DNA of 64,000 nucleotides from Streptomyces hoynatensis. GTDB taxonomy: Bacteria > Actinomycetota > Actinomycetes > Streptomycetales > Streptomycetaceae. The first letter of the stretch is position 1. The number at the start of each line of letters is the position of its first letter. The notes beneath the pieces were generated by a model. It saw only the letters and a list, made by a program, of their open reading frames with translations. It ran no database searches and was not told where the DNA came from. The DNA lies in NCBI RefSeq assembly GCF_003626535.1, contig NZ_RBAL01000011.1:1-64000 (forward strand). The letters are read 5' to 3'. This document shows positions 50,222-62,717 of the stretch, piece by piece. The position numbers and the translations under genes are program-made.

Positions 50222-51964
50222 GTGCAGGCACGAATCAGGGCACTCGGGGCGCGTTTGCTGCCGGAAAAGGTGCGGCAGGCGCGGGCGGAGCAGCGGCAGG
50301 CGGAGCGGGCGGCGGCGGCCGAGCGCAAGCGGGCGCAACTCGTGGCGGCGCGGCGCCGCGCCTTGCTGGCAGCCGACCCCGAGATCCGCACGGTGGAGGT
50401 CTCCGGGACGGTCTTCTACGGCCGCACGGTGACCCGGTTCAGCTCCCCGGACGCGGCGGCCCGCAACCTGGGTCTGGTCTGCGACGCGCTGGAGGGCGCC
50501 GGGATCGAGTACTTCCTCGTGCCGGGCCGCTCCCGCACCCGCCACGTCCTCGGCGTCCGCCACGCCGACCGCAAGCGGCTGCTGTCCGCGATGCGCCGCA
50601 CCTTCGGCGGCACCGCCCTGTACGCCGTGAAGGCCGGCTCCGACCCGCTGCCGGCGGACGCCGTGCTCTACGCGGACGGTTCGCTGCCCGCCGCGCTCAA
50701 GCGCCAGGACACGATCCGCTTCGGCGAGATCCTGCTGAGCCCCGCGGGAGGGATACTCGCCGACTTCGACCACGGCTGTGAGGTCGAGTTCTGGCGCGAG
50801 GGGCGCGACTACCTCGAGGACGCCAGGCTGGCCGAGCGCCGCGGCACGCTGCGCAGCATGGCCCCGGCCGGGGTCCTGGAGCGCGCCCTGGTGGGGCCGC
50901 GCCCCAACGCCGTGACCGACGCGCTGCCCGCCGAGGCCCGCGTCCCCGCGACGCTCACCGTCGCGGGCCGCGCCCACCCCACCTTCGCGGGCTTCGCCCA
51001 GCCCCGCTTCGACGAGGTGGACTTCCCCGTCGACGTGGTCTACACCTGGGTCGACGGCGCGGACCCGGAGCTGGCGGCGAAACGCGAGTCCTACCGCACC
51101 GGCGGGGCGCCCTCCCGCATCAACGCCCGGGAGACCGGCGCCTCCCGCTACGAGAGCCACGACGAGCTCAAGTACTCCCTGCGGTCCCTGGAGATGTACG
51201 CCCCCTTCGTGCGCACCGTCCACATCGTCACCGACGGGCAGACCCCCTCCTGGCTGAACACCGATGCCCCCGGCGTGCGGATCGTCGACCACAAGGAGAT
51301 CTTCGCCGACCCCTCGGTCCTCCCGGTCTTCAACTCGCACGCGATCGGCACCCAGCTGCACCGCATCCCCGGCCTGTCCGAGCGCTACCTCTACTTCAAC
51401 GACGACGTGTTCGTCGGCCGGCCGGTCGGTGCCGGGCACTTCTTCCACGGCAACGGCATCGCCAAGCTGCCCTTCGGCCCCTTCCAGATCGGCCTGGGCG
51501 AGCCGCACCCGGACGAGCCGGCCCCCAACTCCGCCGGGAAGAACACGGCGGAGCTGATGCTCCGGGAGCACGGCCGCCGGATCGTCAGCAAGAGCAAGCA
51601 CACCCCGCACCCCCAGATCCGCGCGGTGATGCAGGAACTCGAGGAGCTTTTCCCCGAGGAGATCGGGCGGACCGCGCGCTCCCGGTTCCGTGCCCTCACC
51701 GACGTGGCGATGGCCTCGACGCTGCACCACCACCACGCATACCTCACCGGCCGCGCGGTCCCGGGAAAGTACGCGCTGCGCTACATCGACATCGGCAGGC
51801 CGGAGTCCGCCGGGGCCCTCGCCGAACTCGCGGCCACCCGCCGCTGGGACTTCTTCTGCCTCAACGACGTGCAGACCCCCGAGGAGGAGAAGGAGAACGC
51901 CGCCGCCCGCCTCCACGCCTTCCTGGAGTCCTACTTCCCGCTGCCCAGCCGCTTCGAGCGCTGA
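50222..51964 (+). CDS. Stealth-family sugar-phosphate transferase
   Basis: A 580-residue cytoplasmic enzyme of the Stealth family, which transfers hexose-1-phosphate units in capsular and wall polysaccharide synthesis and resembles human GlcNAc-1-phosphotransferase. The four conserved regions are in order: CR1 VDVVYTWVDGADPE, CR2 SRYESHDELKYSLRSLEMYA (with VHIVTDGQTPSWL), CR3 FNSHAIGTQLHRIPGLS and YLYFNDDVFVGRP, and CR4 KHTPHPQIRAVMQELE. The N-terminal 60 residues are a basic coiled coil. I favour this GTG (GAGGGGGG upstream); a GTG 51 bases earlier is possible. It stands alone; no capsule cluster surrounds it. Confidence 0.88.
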   Translation: MQARIRALGARLLPEKVRQARAEQRQAERAAAAERKRAQLVAARRRALLAADPEIRTVEVSGTVFYGRTVTRFSSPDAAARNLGLVCDALEGAGIEYFLVPGRSRTRHVLGVRHADRKRLLSAMRRTFGGTALYAVKAGSDPLPADAVLYADGSLPAALKRQDTIRFGEILLSPAGGILADFDHGCEVEFWREGRDYLEDARLAERRGTLRSMAPAGVLERALVGPRPNAVTDALPAEARVPATLTVAGRAHPTFAGFAQPRFDEVDFPVDVVYTWVDGADPELAAKRESYRTGGAPSRINARETGASRYESHDELKYSLRSLEMYAPFVRTVHIVTDGQTPSWLNTDAPGVRIVDHKEIFADPSVLPVFNSHAIGTQLHRIPGLSERYLYFNDDVFVGRPVGAGHFFHGNGIAKLPFGPFQIGLGEPHPDEPAPNSAGKNTAELMLREHGRRIVSKSKHTPHPQIRAVMQELEELFPEEIGRTARSRFRALTDVAMASTLHHHHAYLTGRAVPGKYALRYIDIGRPESAGALAELAATRRWDFFCLNDVQTPEEEKENAAARLHAFLESYFPLPSRFER

Positions 51965-51968
51965 GCGG

Positions 51969-51998
51969 CCCCGCCCCGCGGCCGAGGGCCGGGGCGGG
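51969..51998 (+). terminator. terminator after the Stealth gene
   Basis: CCCGCCCC and GGGGCGGG form an eight-base stem around a 13-base loop, beginning about six bases past the stop codon and well before the convergent globin gene. Confidence 0.55.
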
Positions 51999-52062
51999 CG
52001 GCGCCCGCCGCACGCGGGGGAACGGCGCCCGGGTGACCGGGAGTTCGGCCGGGCCCCGGAGC

Positions 52063-52449
52063 TCACCGGGTGACGATGTCGGCCCTGAGCGGGGCGAGTT
52101 TCCCGGCGATGGTGCCGATGGTGGCCTCGTCGACGCCCGCCTCGGCGAGGGAGGCGGCGAGGTGGGCGACCACGCGGTCGAAGTCCGCGTCGGTGATGCC
52201 CAGGTGCCGGTGGGCGTGGCGCATGGAGCGCCCGCTGTAGGGGCGGGTGGCGCCGAGGGCCTGGCCGATGAAGCGCCGCTGGTGGCGCTTGAGCCGGTCG
52301 ATGTCGACTCCGGTGAAGTGGCCGGCGAGTGCCTCGTCGGCGAGGACCCGGCCGTAGAAGAGGTCGACGACCGCCGCGACGGCGGTTTCCCCGCCGAGCT
52401 GGTCGAAGAGGCTGCCGGTGGCCGCGTGCTGCGCGGGAGAGTGAGTCAT
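52063..52449 (-). CDS. group I truncated haemoglobin
   Basis: A 128-residue two-on-two globin. Landmarks are the starting LFDQLGGETAVAAVVDLFYGRVLAD with the distal Tyr B10, DIDRLKRHQRRFIGQALG, and the proximal-His region SMRHAHRHLGITDADFDRVV. Such proteins bind O2 and detoxify NO to nitrate, or deliver oxygen to respiration. Size is normal for the family. The start is an ATG just after GTGGGGGAC; the GTG nine bases upstream is an alternative. Nothing nearby suggests a specific stress system. Confidence 0.92.
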   Translation of the reverse strand: MTHSPAQHAATGSLFDQLGGETAVAAVVDLFYGRVLADEALAGHFTGVDIDRLKRHQRRFIGQALGATRPYSGRSMRHAHRHLGITDADFDRVVAHLAASLAEAGVDEATIGTIAGKLAPLRADIVTR

Positions 52450-52673
52450 GTCCCCCACAGTGGCTCCCGGCGTTCACCCGCCGATGTCCCGCCCGTTTCC
52501 CCGGCGTCGCCTTCTGCCCACGCCGGGTGGGGCGCGGCGGCGAACTCTGCGAAACGGGCAGCTAACGCGACGTCACGGGTGGGGCGGGTGGGGCGGCGGC
52601 GCGCGGGCGGGGCGGCCGTGGCGGCGCGCCGCGGCCCCTCCCCTGCCGGGGAGGGACCGGGGGCCGGCGCGGG

Positions 52674-53642
52674 CTACTGGTAGAGGGCCGCCTGGATCTG
52701 CGGGTCGTCCATGTTCTCGCTGTCGTACCAGTAGAACGCCGTGTCGATGCGTTCGGGTTGTTCCTTTCCGTCGATCGCGTTGAGCGCCGCGTCGACGAGC
52801 TGCCTGCCCATGTCGACCGGGTCCTGGGTGACGGCGCCGAGCATCAGCCCGCTGTCGATGGCGTCGATCTGGGCCTGGCCGGAGTCGAAGCCGACGACGG
52901 CGAGGTCGTCCCTGCCGCTCTCCCTGACGCCGTTGATGACGCCGATCGCCGAGCCCTCGTTGGAGGCGTAGATGCCCGCCAGGTCCGGGTTGGCCTGGAT
53001 GATCGACGTGGTGATGTCCGCGGACTCCAGCTGGTCGCCGCCGCCGTACTGCGGTTCGAGCACGGTGATGCCGGGCGCGTTCTCCGCCATCCACTCCATG
53101 AAGCCGTCCCTGCGGTCCTTGCCGGAGAGGCTGGTCTGGTCGTGCACCACGAGCGCGACCTTGCCCTCGCCGCCCAGGGCCTCGGCCATGTGCTCGGCGG
53201 CCAGGGCGGCGGCCGCCCTGTTGTCCGTCGCCACCGTCGTCACCGGGATGTCGCTGTCCACGCCGGAGTCGAAGGCCACCACCGGGATGTCCTGGGACTG
53301 GGCCTGCTCCAGCAGCGGCTCGGCCGCCTGCGAGTCGAGGGCGGCGAAGCCGATGGCGTCGGGGGACTTGGCCAGTTCGTTGGTGAGCTGGTTCACCTGC
53401 TCCTCGACGTCGGACTCGGTGGCGGGCCCGACGAAGGTGATCCTGGCGCCCCTGGCCTCCGCCTCGTCCTCCGCGCCCTGCTTGACCGACTGCCAGAACT
53501 GGTGCTGGAAGCCCTTGGAGACGATCGAGATCAGGGGCTCGCCCCCGCCCGATCCGCCGGACCCCTCCTCCCCGCAGGCGCTTGCCACCAGGACCATGGC
53601 CGCCGCCGCAGCGGCGGCGAGGGCTCTTCTCGTCTTCCTCAC
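52674..53642 (-). CDS. sugar ABC transporter substrate-binding lipoprotein (ribose/galactose type)
   Basis: A 322-residue extracytoplasmic binding protein. The signal peptide ends in the lipobox VASACGEE, so it is membrane-anchored by a lipid. The mature part has the type I periplasmic-binding fold: ISIVSKGFQHQFWQSVKQGAE, QVNQLTNELAKSPDAIGFAALD, ATDNRAAAALAAEHMAE, YASNEGSAIGVINGV and DDLAVVGFDSG. RbsB/MglB-like proteins have this arrangement, so the ligand is probably a monosaccharide or small polyol. It is the last gene of the three-gene uptake operon. Confidence 0.92.
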   Translation of the reverse strand: MRKTRRALAAAAAAAMVLVASACGEEGSGGSGGGEPLISIVSKGFQHQFWQSVKQGAEDEAEARGARITFVGPATESDVEEQVNQLTNELAKSPDAIGFAALDSQAAEPLLEQAQSQDIPVVAFDSGVDSDIPVTTVATDNRAAAALAAEHMAEALGGEGKVALVVHDQTSLSGKDRRDGFMEWMAENAPGITVLEPQYGGGDQLESADITTSIIQANPDLAGIYASNEGSAIGVINGVRESGRDDLAVVGFDSGQAQIDAIDSGLMLGAVTQDPVDMGRQLVDAALNAIDGKEQPERIDTAFYWYDSENMDDPQIQAALYQ

Positions 53643-53676
53643 CGGATCTCCCTTGTTTCGGCGACGGGCGTGCCGG

Positions 53677-54684
53677 TCACGGCTCGCCCCTGCGGACGCG
53701 GTCGGCGTAGACGGCGACGAGGATCACGCAGCCGAGAATGACGTTCTGCCATTCCTGCGGGATCGACATGATCTGGAGGCCGTTGTTGAGCACGGAGATG
53801 ATCAGCGCCCCGATCAGGGTGCCGACGATGGAGCCCTTTCCTCCCGACAGCGAGGTCCCGCCGATGACGACGGCCGCGATGGCCTGGAGTTCGTACCCCA
53901 TGCCGGTGGCGGGCTGGGCGGAGCCGAGCCGCGCCGAGATCAGCACGCCGGCCAGGCCGATGAACAGCCCGGCGAAGGCGTAGATCGCGATCTTCCAGCG
54001 GCGCACGTTCACGCCGGAGAGCGCGGTGGCCTCCTCGTTGCTGCCGATGGAGTACGTGTAGCGGCCGAGGACGGTCTTGGTGAGCAGGAGCCCGGAAAGG
54101 GCCGAGACCGCCAGGAGCACGAGGACCGCGTTGGGGATGTCGAGGCCGGGGACGAGGTGCCCGGTGGAGATGCCGGTGTATCCGGACACGTCGTTGAAGT
54201 AGATGGGCGTGCTGTCGGAGACGACGAGGGCGAGCCCCTCGGCCACGAGCATCATCGCGAGCGTCGCGATGAACGGCGGCACCCGCAGCACCGCCACGTT
54301 GATCCCGTTGACCAGTCCCATGAACCCGCCGAAGAGGACCGTCAGCGGCACCCCGAGCGCCGGCGGCAGCCCGGCGTTGACGATGAAGACGCCGGACATC
54401 ACCGCGCACAGCGCCATGCCCGTGCCGATGGACAGGTCGATTCCGGCGGAGATGATGACGAAGGTGGTGCCGACCGCGAGGGTGCCGATCACCACGGTCG
54501 AGTAGAGGATCGAGATGAAGTTGTCGTAGGTGAAGAAGTAGGGGCTGGCGAAGGCGAAGAAGGTGTAGATGACGATCAGGCTGGCGAAGGCGAGGAGTTG
54601 CTGGAGCCGGCTGCGCAGGGCGGCCAGGGTCACGCCCTCCCACCACGGCCGGCGCCGGTCCGCCTCGCTCTTGAGCACCGTCAT
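53677..54684 (-). CDS. sugar ABC transporter permease (RbsC type)
   Basis: A 335-residue inner-membrane protein with about eight to ten helices. Typical RbsC/XylH motifs are FFTYDNFISILYSTVVIGTLAVG, ISAGIDLSIGTGMAL and GRYTYSIGSNEEATALSGVNVRRWK, the EAA-like loop for contact with the ATPase. The conserved GMGYELQAIAAVVIGGTSLSGGKG follows. Its ATG overlaps the stop of the ATPase gene by four bases (ATGA), so the two are coupled, and it ends 35 bases before the binding protein gene. Confidence 0.92.
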   Translation of the reverse strand: MTVLKSEADRRRPWWEGVTLAALRSRLQQLLAFASLIVIYTFFAFASPYFFTYDNFISILYSTVVIGTLAVGTTFVIISAGIDLSIGTGMALCAVMSGVFIVNAGLPPALGVPLTVLFGGFMGLVNGINVAVLRVPPFIATLAMMLVAEGLALVVSDSTPIYFNDVSGYTGISTGHLVPGLDIPNAVLVLLAVSALSGLLLTKTVLGRYTYSIGSNEEATALSGVNVRRWKIAIYAFAGLFIGLAGVLISARLGSAQPATGMGYELQAIAAVVIGGTSLSGGKGSIVGTLIGALIISVLNNGLQIMSIPQEWQNVILGCVILVAVYADRVRRGEP

Positions 54685-56261
54685 GGCCGCCCTGCCTTCT
54701 CTTCCCCGGCGGGCAGGCCGAGTTCGGCCGCGTCGGCGGGATTCTCGTCGGGGCGAAGCGTCGCGTAGTGCATGATGTTCTCCTGGGTGGCTTCCCCGGC
54801 TTCCAGCACGCGGGTCACGCGTCCCTCGCTCATCACCACCACGCGGTGCGAGAGACGCAGGATCTCCGGCAGTTCGGAGGAGATCATGATGATCGACTTG
54901 CCTTGCGCCGCCAGCTGGTTGAGCAGCTGGTAGATCTCCTCCTTGGCGCCCACGTCGATGCCGCGGGTGGGTTCGTCGAAGATGAGGATGTCGCAGTCCT
55001 TCACGAGCCACTTGGCGATGACGACCTTCTGCTGGTTGCCCCCCGAGAGGTGCTTGGCCGTCTGGTGGACGGAGGGCGTCTTGATGCGCAGCGTGCCGGC
55101 GACCCGCTCCGCCTGGGCGCGCAGCGCGCCGTCGCGGACGAAGCCGGCCCTGGTGAAGCGGTCGCGCAGCGCGCTGAGCGCCACGTTGGCCTTGACGTCC
55201 TGTTCCAGCAGCAGCCCGAAGCGCTTGCGGTCCTCGCTCAGGTAGCCGATGCCGAGGCGGGCCGCGTCGGCGGGGTTGCCGATGCGCACCTCCTTGCCGC
55301 GCAGGGTGATGCGGCCGGCGCGGCTCGGGTCGGCGCCCACCAGCGCCCGGGCGACCTCGGTGCGCCCGGCTCCCATCAGCCCGGCGAAGCCCAGGATCTC
55401 GCCGCGCCTGAGGTCGAAGGAGACGTCGGTGAGCAGCGCCTTGGTGCTGAGGCCCTGGACGTCGAGCACCACCTCGCGGCCTTCGCGGACGCCTTCGGGC
55501 CGCGCCCCGGAGCGGATGGCGCGGCCGACCATCAGCGCGATGATCTCGGGGGTTTCGGCCCCGGCCACCTCCCTGGTGGCCACGTACTCGCCGTCGCGGA
55601 TGACGGTCACCCGGTCGGCGATCCGCTTGATTTCGGCCATCCGGTGGGAGATGTAGATGACGCCGGTGTCCGGCCGCACGAATCGCCGGATCAGCTCGTG
55701 GAGGGTGGCGACCTCCGCGTCGTTCAGCGCGGCCGTGGGCTCGTCCATGATCAGGACGCGCGGCCGGTAGGAGAGCGCCTTGGCGATCTCCACCATCTGC
55801 TGGTGCGCGACGGTGAGTTCGCCGACCACCGCCCTGGGGTCGAGCGGCAGGTGCAGCCGGTCGAGCAGTTCCGCGGCGTCGGCCCGCAGCCGGCGGTCGT
55901 CGAGCAGCAGCCGGGCGCGGCGCGGTTCGCGGCCGATGTAGATGTTCTGGGCGACGGTCAGGTCGGGAACCAGGTTGAACTCCTGGTGGATGATGCTGAT
56001 GCCGAGTTCGAGGGCGTGCCGGGGGCTTGTGGGGTGGTAGGGCGCGCCGTTCAGCCGGAAGGTCCCGGAGTCGGCGGTGTGGATGCCGGACAGCAGCTTC
56101 ATGAGGGTGGACTTGCCGGCGCCGTTCTCCCCGACGAGTGCCAGCACCTCGCCGTGGCGCAGGTCGAGGCGCATGCCGTGCAGGGCGCGGACCCCGGGGA
56201 AGCTCTTGTCCACGCCCTCGACGTCGAGCAGCGCCCGCGCCGCGTCCCCCGCAGCGGTCAT
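54681..56261 (-). CDS. sugar ABC transporter ATP-binding protein (RbsA/MglA type, two domains)
   Basis: A 526-residue ATPase with two fused nucleotide-binding domains. The first has Walker A GENGAGKSTLMK, signature VAHQQMVEIAKAL and Walker B VLIMDEPTAAL. The second domain has a degenerate Walker A (GLMGAGRTEVAR), a normal signature LSGGNQQKVVIAKWL and Walker B DILIFDEPTRGIDVG, the asymmetry typical of RbsA/MglA. It powers uptake with the permease and binding protein downstream. It is the first gene of the operon. The start is an ATG after a GGGGG-rich leader. Confidence 0.93.
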   Translation of the reverse strand: MTAAGDAARALLDVEGVDKSFPGVRALHGMRLDLRHGEVLALVGENGAGKSTLMKLLSGIHTADSGTFRLNGAPYHPTSPRHALELGISIIHQEFNLVPDLTVAQNIYIGREPRRARLLLDDRRLRADAAELLDRLHLPLDPRAVVGELTVAHQQMVEIAKALSYRPRVLIMDEPTAALNDAEVATLHELIRRFVRPDTGVIYISHRMAEIKRIADRVTVIRDGEYVATREVAGAETPEIIALMVGRAIRSGARPEGVREGREVVLDVQGLSTKALLTDVSFDLRRGEILGFAGLMGAGRTEVARALVGADPSRAGRITLRGKEVRIGNPADAARLGIGYLSEDRKRFGLLLEQDVKANVALSALRDRFTRAGFVRDGALRAQAERVAGTLRIKTPSVHQTAKHLSGGNQQKVVIAKWLVKDCDILIFDEPTRGIDVGAKEEIYQLLNQLAAQGKSIIMISSELPEILRLSHRVVVMSEGRVTRVLEAGEATQENIMHYATLRPDENPADAAELGLPAGEEKAGRP

Positions 56262-56963
56262 CGCGCGGGCTCCTGGCGATTGCCGGGCTGGGCGGGAGGG
56301 AGGCAGATGGGCGGGGTGGGTGGGCGGGAGATGGCCCGGGCGGGGGGGCGGGAGAGGAGGGGCCGCGCCCGGGAGGGGGCCTCCCGGGAACACGCGGGGG
56401 CGGGACGGGCGTGCTCCGTCGTCATGGCGGGATCACTTCCTCGGGTCGCTGTGTGATCTCCGGGCGGCCGCTGGGGCGTGGCTCGCCGCGTGCGCGGGTT
56501 GCTCGGGTGCGGGGCGCGAAGGCTCCCGTGGGTGCGCGGGGGCCCTGGGGGCGCACGCCGGCGGGCGTGCGGCGGTGGGGTGGGGAGGGGGCGACGGCCT
56601 TCCGGCGGGCGGCTCGGCCGGGCAGGCAGTCCGTGGCCCGGGGGCCTTCAGGGGGTGGTTCGGCGTCCGCGAGGTGGGGAGGGGGAACGATACATGCGCA
56701 TGTCAACGAAGCGGGCCACGGGCACACTCCTCAGGTGGACTGCATCACGGCACCCTAGACATCCGACGTATCGGCGTCAAGACTCCCGTCACCCGGCTCC
56801 GCTTCCCGATATTTCTTTCGCGCTTTTCCCATCCTCCGCATCCCCCACATCCCTCGCGTCTCCCGCACGGCACGCGAAAAACCGCAGGGGGCCCGGCCGT
56901 TCACGCCGGGCCCGCGGGCCCCGCAGGGCGCCGGCCGCGGCGGGCGGCGGCCGCGCGCCGCCC
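56262..56963. other. 702-base regulatory gap between GntR regulator and ABC operon
   Basis: No gene is supported. The first 170 bases are a G-rich, low-complexity tract (GGGCGGGAGGGAGGC, GGGCGGGGGGGCGGGAG). Between 56690 and 56775 the sequence becomes less GC-rich and carries an operator-like palindrome, so the promoter of the ABC operon is likely there. This would give the operon a long leader of about 400 bases. Confidence 0.55.
56692..56703. promoter_or_regulatory. GntR-type operator candidate
   Basis: ACATGCGCATGT is a perfect 12-base palindrome in the gap between the GntR regulator and the sugar ABC operon. About 58 bases further on, CCGACGTATCGG (56763-56774) is a second inverted repeat. 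Both lie upstream of the operon on its strand and may bind the regulator encoded just beyond. Confidence 0.55.
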
Positions 56964-57647
56964 TCAGCGCTTGTCGACGAGGGTGTCCCTGAGCCACTGC
57001 TCGACCCCGGCCACGTGCACGGTGGCCAGGGCGGCGGCGATCCCGGCCTGCCGCCGGCCGAGGGCGGCGAGGATGGCGCGGTGCTCGCCGAGCGTGCGTT
57101 CCACGACCCCCTCCTGGGTGAGGCCGCGCCAGGTCCTGGCGCGCTGGGTCCGGCCGGAGAGGGTCTCCACCAGCGAGGCCAGCACGGCGTTGCCCGAGCC
57201 CAGGGCGATACGCCGGTGGAACTCGATGTCGTTCTCGACCAGTTCCTCCACCGAGGGGGCCTCGCCGAGCGAGTCGAGCAGTTCCCCCAGCCCCTCGATG
57301 TCCGCCATCGGCATCTTCACGGCCGCCATCTCGGTCGCGGCGGGCTCGATGACGCGCCTCGCCTCCAGCAGCTGGAGCACGGTGTCGTCGCGGTGGAAGT
57401 CCACGACGAAGCTCATCGCGTCCATCAGCAACGAGGGCTCCAGGCTGGTCACATAGGTCCCGTCGCCGCGCCGCACGTCGAGCACGTGGATGAGCGACAG
57501 CGCCCGCACCGCCTCGCGCAGCGAGCTGCGGGAGAGGCCGAGGCGCTCGGCCAGGTCCGGTTCGCGGGGCAGCCGGTCGCCCGGCCGCAGCTCGCCGTCC
57601 ACGATCATCTGCTTGATCGCCTCGATGGCGTCGTCGGTCACCGACAT
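56964..57647 (-). CDS. FadR/GntR-family regulator with FCD domain
   Basis: A 227-residue regulator. The N-terminal winged helix has AIEAIKQMIVDGELRPGDRLP, REPDLAERLGLSRSSLREAVRAL and VRRGDGTYVTS. The C-terminal helical FCD ligand domain has LLEARRVIEPAATEMAAV, the metal-binding NDIEFHRRIA and TLGEHRAILAAL. FCD regulators sense sugar acids or related carboxylates, so the downstream ABC system may carry such a compound. It ends 702 bases before the ABC operon on the same strand. GGGAGCGG precedes the ATG. Confidence 0.92.
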   Translation of the reverse strand: MSVTDDAIEAIKQMIVDGELRPGDRLPREPDLAERLGLSRSSLREAVRALSLIHVLDVRRGDGTYVTSLEPSLLMDAMSFVVDFHRDDTVLQLLEARRVIEPAATEMAAVKMPMADIEGLGELLDSLGEAPSVEELVENDIEFHRRIALGSGNAVLASLVETLSGRTQRARTWRGLTQEGVVERTLGEHRAILAALGRRQAGIAAALATVHVAGVEQWLRDTLVDKR

Positions 57648-57851
57648 CCGCTCCCGCTCCCTTCCGCGCACGGCCCCCGAGGGTGCGGCCCGGCAGGCGG
57701 TGCCCGCTCTCGGCGACGAGGGCACCATACATCGGATCTCTCCGGGCGCCCGCGCCGGTGGGCCGACCCCGGGGCGAGGTCCTGGCCGGAAGTCTCCGTC
57801 GCGGAAGGGGCGCGGCCCCCGGGCCGGCACGCGGCCGGCGCACGGGCTGGA

Positions 57852-60263
<2,412 letters not shown>

Positions 60264-60473
60264 GCTCTCCGTGTCCTTGTTCGGGGGGGGCGGGGGGAGC
60301 CGGGGGCCCCGGGGCGTGCCGGGTGCCTCCCCCGGGGACACGTTAGCCGCGGGGCGGTCGGGGGGCTTCTCGATTCCTGACCGGTGCGGTCGCCGGCCCG
60401 GCGGGGCCGGGCGCACGCCCGGGCGCATCACGCCGGGGCCCGGGGCGGCCGGGCCCCGGGCGGCTCGGCGGGC

Positions 60474-60509
60474 GCGTCCCGGGGCGGCCTGCGGCAGGCC
60501 CCGGGACGC
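60474..60509. terminator. terminator downstream of htpG
   Basis: A perfect 12-base stem, GCGTCCCGGGGC / GCCCCGGGACGC, around a 12-base loop that can itself fold, begins seven bases past the htpG stop on the minus strand. It also lies upstream of the UvrA-like gene and isolates the two. Confidence 0.8.
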
Positions 60510-60515
60510 GTGGGA

Positions 60516-62489
<1,974 letters not shown>

Positions 62490-62717
62490 GGTTCGTTGAT
62501 CCCTACCTGTGTCACCGGGTGACGGGGGTGCGGGCGCCCGCCCCGCCCGGCGGTCGGCCGGGCCGGCGGGGCCGCGGCCCCCAGGTACGTTTGCCTGCTG
62601 ATGGTACGGGGTGGGCAGGCACCGCCGCTGGCCTCGGCCGGCCGGGCTGCGACCGGCGGCGCGACGGCACCGGGTGGCGCCGCCCGTGCCGCGGGAGCGG
62701 TTGGCGAGAATTGGCGG

